Source of the DNA: an uncultured Collinsella sp.
GTDB taxonomy: Bacteria > Actinomycetota > Coriobacteriia > Coriobacteriales > Coriobacteriaceae
Reading direction: 5' to 3'
DNA: 8,236 nucleotides
Assembly: GCA_900752275.1 (NCBI GenBank)
Contig: CAADUS010000003.1
Span: 1 to 8,236, forward strand
Of the stretch, positions 1 through 5,582 are shown one piece after another. Every line of letters starts with the position of its first letter. Positions within the stretch are counted from its first letter, which is position 1. A model generated the notes under the pieces. It made no database searches and was not told the DNA's origin. It worked only from the letters and a program-made list of their open reading frames with translations. A program made the translations under genes and the position numbers.

Positions 1-118
1 CGACGAGGGCTTCGATCACCCGGCCTTTACCGACTGGGTCTGGCCCGACGCCGCAGCCGCAACCGCTGCCGACGGCGCACTCTCCGCAACGCAGCTAACT
101 GCCGGCGACAACGAGTAG
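1..118 (+). CDS. C-terminal 38 codons of an unidentified protein (partial, enters from the left)
   Basis: Reading from base 2, an open frame runs to a TAG at 116-118. The visible tail contains a short aromatic and acidic stretch (FDHPAFTDWVWPD), followed by an Ala/Thr-rich, low-complexity end finishing in AGDNE. Third positions are GC-rich, as in the core genes at the right of the window, so I take it as real coding sequence rather than chance. The start lies outside the window. I do not recognise the family. No catalytic motif or membrane segment is visible in so short a tail. A large hairpin begins 33 bases after the stop and may act as its 3' end structure. Confidence 0.6.
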   Translation, partial: DEGFDHPAFTDWVWPDAAAATAADGALSATQLTAGDNE

Positions 119-150
119 GTAGGCATCCGGGACGGCCTCGCGCTGGGGTC

Positions 151-225
151 TGCTCCGGGCGGGTTGCCTTGCTCCGGGAAGTGGGCTTCGCGAACTTCCC
201 GGAGCAGGGCACCCCGCCCGGAGCA
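151..225. repeat. 75-base nested inverted repeat (32-bp stem)
   Basis: Arms 151-182 and 194-225 pair over 32 positions, with one T-G wobble (169/207) and one mismatch (164/212), around an 11-base loop. Each arm contains the motif TGCTCCGGG twice (from 151 and from 170) and the other arm carries CCCGGAGCA twice, so the structure is a repeat nested within a repeat. It starts 33 bases after the stop of the upstream gene. No T-run follows it, so it is not a classic intrinsic terminator. It could be an mRNA 3' stabiliser, an RNase III substrate or an interspersed palindromic element. The function is not shown by the sequence. Confidence 0.8.
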
Positions 226-281
226 GGCCCTCTCGACCGTTTCGATATGCGGGGGCTGATTCTTTTTTATGCAATGTGTTC

Positions 282-460
282 CTATAGTTTTGTCAACCGT
301 CGGGGCCACTCCCGGTAGGGCATCCGGTCGCGCATCACGGCGTATATCGCCCTGAGACGCTTCCTCGCGACGACCTTGAGCGCCCGCCCGTGCCGTTTCC
401 CGGGGATGGACCGCGCCACCCCCGGACCCTGCGCGCCAAAGGGACGAGTCCCCTTGGAAC
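282..460 (-). pseudogene. Degraded IS110-family transposase, C-terminal remnant
   Basis: On the minus strand a frame ending at TAG (284-282) encodes a tail with GKRHGRALKVVARK, then RLRAIYAVMRDRMPY. This fits the end of the IS110-family (Transposase_20) protein, where a G-K-x-H...A-L-x-x-x-A-R-K stretch precedes an I-x-A-V-x-R-D tail. About 50 codons are recognisable. Further upstream only RRGSK resembles the usual R-G-S-K segment, at a much shortened distance. The DEDD catalytic domain is absent, so the element is dead. The last codons read TTG ACA (296-291), a consensus -35 hexamer. The exact upstream border of the remnant is unclear; 460 is a rough limit. Confidence 0.6.
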
Positions 461-740
461 CCCGTCTATTGCTCTCAACACGGAAACAGGGGAGTGGGGG
501 ATACGGGTTGTAAGATGCCGACGGGCGAGCGCTATGCTGTCTCAAGTCCGCATGTAGCTTGGTCGGAGGCCGTCTCTGCGTCTCAAGGCGGGCAGTGGAT
601 TCTGGCAATCGAACTTCTTCGTATCTGTTCACTGAGACTTGAGCGATGCGCTCCGCACAAATAATGTCGCCGAAGTATGCGGAATATCAGAAGAGAGATT
701 GCGGGGCGTAAGTCAGCGCATGAAGAGCTGCCCGTCGTTT
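461..740. other. Intergenic stretch with no supported gene
   Basis: About 280 bases between the transposase remnant and the regulator promoter. Open frames here are short, without a plausible ribosome binding site, and lack recognisable domains. GTCTCAAG occurs at 539-546 and again at 578-585, and an inverted partial copy (GAGACTTGAG) lies near 634. I see no tRNA, terminator or CRISPR structure. It may be further decayed mobile-element DNA. Confidence 0.4.
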
Positions 741-746
741 TGATAA

Positions 747-755
747 TGACATAAT
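747..755 (+). promoter_or_regulatory. Extended -10 promoter of the RpiR-type regulator
   Basis: TG-A-CATAAT at 747-755 is an extended -10 element (5 of 6 matches in the hexamer plus the TGN motif), 31 bases before the start codon at 787. No convincing -35 is seen at 16-18 bases upstream, which is usual for extended -10 promoters. An overlapping GATAAT (742-747) is an alternative. GCAAAC (762-767), just downstream, matches a half of the palindrome in front of the PTS gene and could be a weak autoregulatory site. Confidence 0.5.
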
Positions 756-786
756 TAAGTGGCAAACTGAAGCGATCGGAGCGACC

Positions 787-1644
787 ATGATTCTTGACAG
801 CCTGCGTAACAGCGCGTCTTTTAATGAAACCGACCGAGCCATTGCTACCTATCTGCTCAATCATACCGGCGACCTTAAGACCCTCACTATGGCAAAGCTC
901 GCACAGGAGACTTACACTTCGAACGCGACTATCATCCGCTTTTGTAAGAAATTGGGCCTAAGCGGCTATCGAGAGTTGATTATGCAGCTCATCCAGGAGA
1001 TAAGCGGAGACTATCTTCTGGCTGCCACTGTCGATCACAATCGTCCTTTTGGCAGTACCGATTCAATTGAGGCCATCGAGGGCAACCTTGCAAATCTCCT
1101 GAAGGGCGTCATAGATCAAACGAAAATCGAGCTCGATAGCGCCAAATTGAGCATAATCGCCAAGGCAGTTCTTAGCGCCCCGCGAATTTACATCTTTGCT
1201 AAAGGGGAAAGCTATCTGGCGGGAAGTATCTTTCGCAACAATCTTCTCAAGCTCGATCGTCATGTCACCATGGCAGACGACGGGGGCCTGCAGACGCTGC
1301 ACGTTAAGAACGGTAGGCCCGGCGACCTGTTTTTATTCCTAAGCTACAGCGGCATTCACTATGATTATTCCAAATACGCCACCGCTCTTTCCGAGCGTGG
1401 AATCAAGCCGTGTTTAATCACGGCGTTTTCTGATTCGGCGCTCGCCAGGCAATGCGACACTGTCTTGCTCATTCCAAAATCAGAGCGCGTGATTGGAAAG
1501 GTTGCCAATTACTCTTCCATGATCTCGCTCACGTATACGCTTCAGGTTATTTATTCGCTTATATTCAATCAGGATTATCAAGAGAACTATCGTGTAAAAC
1601 ACGAGGCCGATTCGTTCATCTTTACGAGTTTTGCGGAGATTTAG
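787..1644 (+). CDS. MurR/RpiR-family transcriptional regulator (HTH_6 plus SIS domain)
   Basis: This 285-residue protein has the usual size of RpiR regulators. Residues 1-75 form the HTH_6 DNA-binding domain; the recognition helix lies in SNATIIRFCKKLGLSGY (45-61), the most diagnostic motif. Residues about 130-235 are a SIS sugar-phosphate-binding domain with LFLSYSG (184-189 region) followed by the usual KPCLITAFSDSALARQCD stretch. The ATG is preceded by GGAG (778-781) at 5 bases. It is convergent with a PTS permease and 6-phospho-alpha-glucosidase operon. In Bacillus subtilis the RpiR protein GlvR activates glvA-glvR-glvC, so the same role is likely here, with a phosphorylated disaccharide as effector. 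Use of ATA, TTA and AAA codons is higher than in mazG or eno, suggesting foreign origin. The family assignment is firm; the target operon is inferred from position. Confidence 0.92.
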   Translation: MILDSLRNSASFNETDRAIATYLLNHTGDLKTLTMAKLAQETYTSNATIIRFCKKLGLSGYRELIMQLIQEISGDYLLAATVDHNRPFGSTDSIEAIEGNLANLLKGVIDQTKIELDSAKLSIIAKAVLSAPRIYIFAKGESYLAGSIFRNNLLKLDRHVTMADDGGLQTLHVKNGRPGDLFLFLSYSGIHYDYSKYATALSERGIKPCLITAFSDSALARQCDTVLLIPKSERVIGKVANYSSMISLTYTLQVIYSLIFNQDYQENYRVKHEADSFIFTSFAEI

Positions 1645-1648
1645 TCAT

Positions 1649-1692
1649 AAAAAAGGTGACCCCAAAGCATTTTTGCCTTGAGGCCACCTTTT
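1649..1692. terminator. Bidirectional intrinsic terminator between the convergent regulator and glucosidase genes
   Basis: AAAAGGTGACC (1651-1661) pairs with GGCCACCTTTT (1682-1692) with one mismatch, and the inner CAAAGC (1663-1668) pairs imperfectly with GCCTTG (1675-1680). In plus-strand transcripts the stem ends in TTTT, followed by GTGCTTTT. In minus-strand transcripts six T residues (complement of 1649-1654) close the structure. It lies 4 bases after the regulator stop and 26 bases after the end of the glucosidase gene, so it can serve both. Confidence 0.85.
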
Positions 1693-1718
1693 GTGCTTTT
1701 GCTATTTGGATGGCTTCT

Positions 1719-3047
1719 CTACTTCAGCTCAGGCCAATAGCCCTTGTTCGCCTCGATCATGTCGTCCAAGACTTCCTTGGCCACGCGGGCTGAGGGAATC
1801 GTGCGATTGAGGGTGAAGGCCTCGAGTGCCTTCTGGTAGGAGCCTTCGATAACGGCCTCGACCACAAGGCCCTCGCAGGCATCCTGCTGTTCGATAAGGC
1901 CCTTGTAGAAGCGGGGAATCTTCCCGACGCGGATCGGTTCGGCTCCTCGATCGGTGATGTACGCCGGAATTTCGACCGTTGCGTCGTCCGAGAGATTCTC
2001 GATTGCACCATTATTGGGCACAATCACCAGCTGGCGATGGCGCAGGTCTTTCGCCAGGGACTTGACGACATCGACAATGAACCTGCCGTGGACGCCTACA
2101 TAGAACTGCGTGAGATCGACCTTTTCACCGCGCTTAAGCGCCGCAGATGCGTCGAAGATACGCTTTTCGCGGCCGTTTACGACCTGCATGCCACGCGTGT
2201 TATTGATGTCCATGTACTCCACGCAGGCATCGGGCAACAGGTAATACTGGTAATAGGTGTTGGGGAGGTAATCCTGGAATAGCGTAGAAATCGTTGCCGC
2301 ATTCTTGAAGGTGTGGGCCCAGTCTGGGTCCTTTACCAATGCGTCATTGAGGCTTGCCTCGGAAATGTAACCGTACTTACGCACGTGCTCTTTGAGCTTG
2401 TCCGTAACGTCGACGCCCTTGCAGCGTACGCTGGTATACCACCCAAAGTGATTGAGGCCAAAGTAGTCGACTTCAATGTCGTCGAGTTCGCAGCCCAAAA
2501 TCTCCGCCATGCGGGCTTCAATCTCTACCGGCATATCGCAGATGTCGAGAATGCGAGCGTTTGGACGCAGCTTGTGCATCGCCTTGGCTACGATGGCAGC
2601 GGGGTTAGAGTAGTTGACGATCCAGTAGTCCTTGCAGGCGTACTCCTCGCAGAAATCGACAAGCTCGCACATGGGGAAGATGGTCCTCATGCCATAGGCC
2701 ATGCCACCTGCTCCGCAGGTTTCTTGGCCGACTACGCCATGGCGCAGGCTGATCTGCTCATCCTGGATACGCATCTTGAGCCCGCCCACGCGCATCTGCG
2801 CCATAACAAAGTTCGCATCTGTAAACGCCTCTTTGGGGTCGACGGTTACATGCAAGGGGATCTCGGGGGCAAGGTCATCGATAACTGCCTTAACCACCAC
2901 AGCGACCGTGTCCTGGCGTTCCTTGTCGATGTCATAGAGCCAAAGCTCACGAATCCCCAGTTCGTCCTTTTGATCAAGCAGGTCTTTGACGATACCGGCG
3001 GTATAGGTGCTGCCGCCGCCGCAGATGACAATCTTGTATCCGTTCAT
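1719..3047 (-). CDS. glvA: GH4 6-phospho-alpha-glucosidase (maltose-6'-phosphate type)
   Basis: This cytoplasmic NAD- and metal-dependent enzyme would hydrolyse maltose-6'-phosphate and related 6-phospho-alpha-glucosides, the products of the adjacent PTS permease. It has the whole GH4 signature. From the ATG at 3047 these are the Rossmann motif GGGSTYT (10-16), QETCG with GMAYGMR, YSNPAAI, CDMP (170-173, metal-ligand Cys and the alpha-specific Asp), GLNHFGW (197-203, metal-ligand His) and LPNTYYQYY (catalytic Tyr region, about 261-269). It ends in ANKGYWPELK, as GlvA/MalH proteins do. Length is 442 residues, normal for the family. Three starts are possible: ATG 3047 (GAAAGG 10 bases upstream, chosen), ATG 3056 (GAAAGG only 1 base away) and TTG 3065 (GAAAGG 8 bases upstream). 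It is the last gene of the operon, after a small membrane protein. No key residue is missing. Confidence 0.95.
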   Translation of the reverse strand: MNGYKIVICGGGSTYTAGIVKDLLDQKDELGIRELWLYDIDKERQDTVAVVVKAVIDDLAPEIPLHVTVDPKEAFTDANFVMAQMRVGGLKMRIQDEQISLRHGVVGQETCGAGGMAYGMRTIFPMCELVDFCEEYACKDYWIVNYSNPAAIVAKAMHKLRPNARILDICDMPVEIEARMAEILGCELDDIEVDYFGLNHFGWYTSVRCKGVDVTDKLKEHVRKYGYISEASLNDALVKDPDWAHTFKNAATISTLFQDYLPNTYYQYYLLPDACVEYMDINNTRGMQVVNGREKRIFDASAALKRGEKVDLTQFYVGVHGRFIVDVVKSLAKDLRHRQLVIVPNNGAIENLSDDATVEIPAYITDRGAEPIRVGKIPRFYKGLIEQQDACEGLVVEAVIEGSYQKALEAFTLNRTIPSARVAKEVLDDMIEANKGYWPELK

Positions 3048-3054
3048 GTTGTTC

Positions 3055-3088
3055 ATGCCTTTCAAATCAAATGCCTTTCAAATCAAAT
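3055..3088. repeat. 16-bp tandem duplication carrying two Shine-Dalgarno sequences
   Basis: The unit ATGCCTTTCAAATCAA occurs at 3055-3070 and again at 3071-3086, followed by AT. In the minus-strand mRNA each copy carries GAAAGG, and the upstream copy also contains the stop codon (TGA, 3085-3083) of the 89-residue gene. The duplication gives two ribosome binding sites and at least two usable starts for the glucosidase. Confidence 0.85.
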
Positions 3089-3352
3089 TGAGCTGCAGAC
3101 AATCTTGGTTACTATCTGCACGAAGTAGGTAGCAATGTTGATGACCGCCGCCATGCCTGCAATGCTGCCTGCGTCCGCGTGCCTTCCTGAACGCCGGGTC
3201 CAAACCGCAGCGAGTAGACCCAGGAGCGGCCAGATAAAACCGCATGCGAATGCAGCAATAAGTACGAGAAGACCCCTTGTCGACTTTTCTTTGTACATGT
3301 TGAGCAGGCGTTCGAACATGCCTTGGATTGAATGAAACGTTTTGGTCAGCAT
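3083..3352 (-). CDS. Small two-helix membrane protein in the alpha-glucoside operon, unknown function
   Basis: An 89-residue protein that I do not recognise. Residues 1-25 are a charged, probably cytoplasmic segment with amphipathic character (MFERLLNMYKEKSTR). Residues about 27-50 (GLLVLIAAFACGFIWPLLGLLAAV) and 67-86 (GMAAVINIATYFVQIVTKIV) are hydrophobic helices. They are joined by a basic loop, TRRSGRHADAGS, which by the positive-inside rule would be cytoplasmic. The ATG (3352-3350) is preceded by GAGGAG (3363-3358) at 5 bases, within an array of heptamer repeats. It lies 52 bases after the permease stop and ends 35 bases before the chosen glucosidase start, so it is co-transcribed. A role as a small partner of the PTS permease is possible but only inferred from position. 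It contains no PTS EIIA or phosphorylation motif. Confidence 0.7.
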   Translation of the reverse strand: MLTKTFHSIQGMFERLLNMYKEKSTRGLLVLIAAFACGFIWPLLGLLAAVWTRRSGRHADAGSIAGMAAVINIATYFVQIVTKIVCSSI

Positions 3353-3357
3353 GAGGT

Positions 3358-3392
3358 CTCCTCGCTCCTCGCTCCTCGCTTATCGCTTATCG
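3358..3392. repeat. Five tandem heptamers forming a Shine-Dalgarno array
   Basis: CTCCTCG occurs three times (3358-3364, 3365-3371, 3372-3378), followed by CTTATCG twice (3379-3385, 3386-3392), all in register. On the minus-strand mRNA this gives repeated GAGGAG sequences just upstream of the start of the 89-residue gene. The nearest copy is the usable ribosome binding site. The sequence GAGGAGACCTC next to the ATG could also fold into a 4-bp stem with a 3-base loop. Confidence 0.85.
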
Positions 3393-3404
3393 CTGAAGCG
3401 ACTG

Positions 3405-4967
3405 TTAATCTTCCAGATTAAGGATGGGACGCAGCAGGTCGAAGACGGAGTGCACGTTGGTTCCCACGACAATTTGGACATTGGTGCCGTTCTTAAACAG
3501 GCCCTTGTCGATAGCCTTCTTGATGGTCTCTTCGTTGACCTTGTTGGGATCTTTGACTTCGACACGGAGACGAGTCATGCAGCAGCCCATGGTGTTGATA
3601 TTGTCCTTGCCGCCAAGGCCGTTGATGATGTTCTGCACCATCTCCTGCTGTTTTGCGTCGACTTCCGGAGTTCCGGAGGACTCGAGAGCATTGTTGTCTC
3701 CGGAGACCTCTGCAGACCACTCTGCGGAACGGCCGGGCGTCATGAGGTTGAGTTTCTTGATCACCATCGCCAGAACGATGAACGAAACGGCGGCAAACAC
3801 GATGCCCAAGACGATGTAAATCGGGAACTTGGTGACGCCCATTGGCAAAGGCAGGCCGAGCGTGAGCAGCTCGATGCCACCGTACATGTTAAGCAAGCGG
3901 ACTCCCAGGACAAACAGGAGCATCTCGCCCAGTCCGTAGAACAGGCTGTAGGCAACCCAGAGAATCGGAGACGCGAACAGGATCATGAAGTCGAGCGGCT
4001 CAGTGATGCCGGAGAGCATGGCGGTGATGTAAATGGGCACCAGCATGGCTGCGACGGCTTTTCGATTCTCCGGACGGGAAGTTGCAATCATTGCGAGCAC
4101 GGTGCCGAGGGTTACGAATTCCTTGCCAAAGCCGAACATGGCAAAGCGGACAGAGGGGTCGACTGTGGTGAGGGATCCGTCGGCGATATGGGGAAGCTCG
4201 GCATAGAAGATGTTTGCTGCGCCGGAAACACTCTGGCCGGCGACGACCGCCGTGCCGCCAATCGCGGAGTAGTCAAACGGCATCCACATAAAGTGGTGCA
4301 TGCCGAGAGGTACGAGGACGCGGTTCAGGAAGCCGTAAATGAAAACGCCCAGACCACCCGAGGCTGCGATGAATGAAGAAGCGTTGCTGATGGCGTTGGC
4401 GATAGGGGGCCACACGATAGTCGCTCCGATGCCGAAGACAATGCTCAGCGGAACCATCGCCAGAAGGGCCAGGCGGGGTCCGCCGTAAATCCGGATATAC
4501 TCCGATACCTTAACGTCGATCAGTTTGTTATAGAGCCAACCGCAGAAGCATCCGATGAGTACGCCGCCGAAGACGTTGACATCGGTAACTTGAAGACCCA
4601 GTACCGTTGCCTGGCCAGTGCCATACAGACCCATCGCGCCAGCTTTTGCCAGCTGATCGGTGAGCGTCAGGTAGGCGTTGTTGACATACAGGAACATGAG
4701 GTAACTAATAAGTCCAAACACTGCCGCGTTGGATTTTTGCTTCTTTGCGAAGCCTGCCGTTAGGCCGACTGCGAAAATCACCGGCAGGTTGCCGATCACC
4801 GCGGAGTTGGTTGCCGCGGAGAGCAGCGTGCCCAGATCTGCGACAACTCCGCTGCCGAGCGAGCATACCGTGGCGATGGCCAAAATGATGCCCGTTACCG
4901 AAAGGTACAAAATAGGGTCGACGATAACGCGGCCAAAGTTCTGGAAGGCCGTTTTGACTTTATCCAT
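3405..4967 (-). CDS. glvC: PTS alpha-glucoside/maltose-type permease, EIICB
   Basis: This inner-membrane permease would transport and 6-phosphorylate maltose or a related alpha-glucoside. Its 520 residues match the GlvC/MalP-type EIICB length. The EIIC domain (about 1-405, multiple hydrophobic helices) carries MHHFMWMPFDY (223-233) and the substrate-loop motif GITEPLDF (320-327). After a polar linker (about 408-440), the EIIB domain (442-520) has CCMTRLR; Cys463 of C-x-T-R-L-R is the expected phosphorylated residue. No EIIA follows, so phosphate must come from an EIIA encoded elsewhere. The ATG is preceded by GAGGGGAAG at about 5 bases. It is the first gene of the operon, with the small membrane protein and GH4 enzyme downstream. 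Exact sugar specificity cannot be read directly; pairing with a CDMP-type GH4 enzyme favours alpha-linked sugars. Confidence 0.94.
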   Translation of the reverse strand: MDKVKTAFQNFGRVIVDPILYLSVTGIILAIATVCSLGSGVVADLGTLLSAATNSAVIGNLPVIFAVGLTAGFAKKQKSNAAVFGLISYLMFLYVNNAYLTLTDQLAKAGAMGLYGTGQATVLGLQVTDVNVFGGVLIGCFCGWLYNKLIDVKVSEYIRIYGGPRLALLAMVPLSIVFGIGATIVWPPIANAISNASSFIAASGGLGVFIYGFLNRVLVPLGMHHFMWMPFDYSAIGGTAVVAGQSVSGAANIFYAELPHIADGSLTTVDPSVRFAMFGFGKEFVTLGTVLAMIATSRPENRKAVAAMLVPIYITAMLSGITEPLDFMILFASPILWVAYSLFYGLGEMLLFVLGVRLLNMYGGIELLTLGLPLPMGVTKFPIYIVLGIVFAAVSFIVLAMVIKKLNLMTPGRSAEWSAEVSGDNNALESSGTPEVDAKQQEMVQNIINGLGGKDNINTMGCCMTRLRVEVKDPNKVNEETIKKAIDKGLFKNGTNVQIVVGTNVHSVFDLLRPILNLED

Positions 4968-5010
4968 CTCTTCCCCTCTCCTAACTAATCTCGGGGGCTT
5001 GCCCCTTAGG

Positions 5011-5061
5011 CAGAGACGACACTCGCATACTTGCCGGCGTCAGGTGTTGATGTCGCCTCTG
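5011..5061 (-). promoter_or_regulatory. Leader hairpin in the 5' untranslated region of the PTS operon
   Basis: In plus-strand coordinates CAGAGACGACA (5011-5021) and TGTCGCCTCTG (5051-5061) pair over 11 positions with one mismatch, which is a G-U pair in the minus-strand RNA. The 29-base loop contains the self-complementary GCCGGC. If transcription starts near 5067, this structure sits at the very 5' end of the mRNA. A second small GC-rich stem (GGGG/CCCC around 4994-5006) lies between it and the ribosome binding site. No T-run follows, so it is not an obvious terminator or antiterminator. Confidence 0.55.
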
Positions 5062-5073
5062 TTTACGGATTTC

Positions 5074-5098
5074 ATGATAGTTGGGGTGTTTGCAAACA
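5074..5098 (-). promoter_or_regulatory. Candidate promoter and palindromic operator of the PTS operon
   Basis: On the minus strand TATCAT (5079-5074) is a 5-of-6 match to a -10 box. A perfect 12-bp palindrome, TGTTTGCAAACA (5087-5098), lies 7 bases upstream of it, in the -35/-10 spacer. The -35 position (about 5102-5097) is poor (GCCCTG), which would suit a promoter that needs an activator, while an operator in the spacer suits a repressor. The palindrome resembles sites of LacI-type or other sugar regulators; which protein binds it is not known from the sequence. Confidence 0.5.
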
Positions 5099-5111
5099 GG
5101 GCGGGCTGGAA

Positions 5112-5203
5112 CAAACGGTTCTTAAAAACAAGTGCGACTAATCTATTTCGTTGTTACCATCTTTCCATTTCGGTCAGCGGTATTCTTTTTTGGTCAAACG
5201 GTT
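5112..5203. repeat. Two CAAACGGTT direct repeats upstream of the PTS promoter
   Basis: CAAACGGTT occurs at 5112-5120 and 5195-5203, 83 bases apart and in the same orientation, each followed by C/T-rich then TTAA sequence. The core AAAC-G-GTTT is a 9-base odd palindrome in the second copy and one base short of it in the first. Their position upstream of the candidate -35 region fits activator binding sites, possibly for the RpiR-type regulator. Confidence 0.45.
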
Positions 5204-5268
5204 TTAAGTGTGAATGACTAACTGCACCTCAAACAATCCCTATTTCACCGCAACTTATGAAGGGATGG

Positions 5269-5570
5269 CTAGGCTAGGGGCGTGAGTTCCCATTCGCCGG
5301 TGGCGTGAGGGATGTCGAAGGTTCGATAGCCGCAGTCGTAGACGTGGGCCTGGGCCTCGCGGATGCTCCAGCAAATATCGCAGGCTCGGTGCGCATCCGA
5401 ACCAAAGGTAATCGGCACCTCGGCATGGGCAAAGCAACGCAGCAGCCCGGTCGCGGGATAGTAGTCGTCCAAGCCCTTGCGCGGTGCGGCCCTCGATGCG
5501 ACGAGCGCGCTGGGGACCGAAATCGACTGGAAAGGTGGGTTGCGCGCGGGGGTCACCACGCGGCATCGGT
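5269..5570 (-). pseudogene. hisK: Histidinol-phosphatase (PHP family), C-terminal remnant
   Basis: The minus-strand frame ending at TAG (5271-5269) encodes a segment typical of the end of PHP-type histidinol-phosphatases. PRKGLDDYYPATGLLRCFAH is followed by the metal-site motif VPITFGSDAHR, then an A...CGYRTFDIP end. The usual protein is about 250-280 residues; only about 85 are recognisable here (about 5520-5269). Just upstream, FPVD in a second frame may continue the homology, suggesting a one-base frameshift near 5515-5530. Beyond 5570 the homology is lost, and an inverted repeat at 5583-5641 sits at the break. The same frame stays open to an ATG at 5715, but that N-terminal extension (Pro- and Gln-rich) does not look like the family. 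With most of the PHP metal ligands missing it is very unlikely to be active. Confidence 0.7.
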
Positions 5571-5582
5571 CTTGCTCCGAAT

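Noticed and set aside
16..309. 97-codon minus-strand open frame spanning the 75-base hairpin
   Set aside because: The translation is low-complexity, overlaps the end of the upstream gene and a palindrome, and resembles no protein family.
539..645. GTCTCAAG direct and inverted short repeats as a CRISPR-like or operator array
   Set aside because: Only 8-10 bases are shared, spacing is uneven and there are no consistent repeats and spacers, so no array is supported.
2313..3128. Long plus-strand open frame opposite the GH4 glucosidase (271 codons)
   Set aside because: It is fully antisense to a gene with complete family motifs. It has no recognisable domain, and such mirror frames are common in GC-rich genomes.
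3342..4376. 344-codon plus-strand open frame opposite the PTS permease
   Set aside because: The translation is His-, Glu- and Asp-rich without any domain, as expected when hydrophobic codons are read in antisense.
5236..5266. ATCCCT/AGGGAT inverted repeat downstream of the histidinol-phosphatase remnant as a terminator
   Set aside because: It has only a 6-bp stem, a 19-base loop and no T-run in either direction, too weak to call.
168..5579. Shared CTTGCTCCG at 168-176 and 5571-5579, suggesting a common repeat family or direct repeats bounding the island
   Set aside because: Nine bases of GC-rich identity can arise by chance, and the flanking sequences do not match beyond it.
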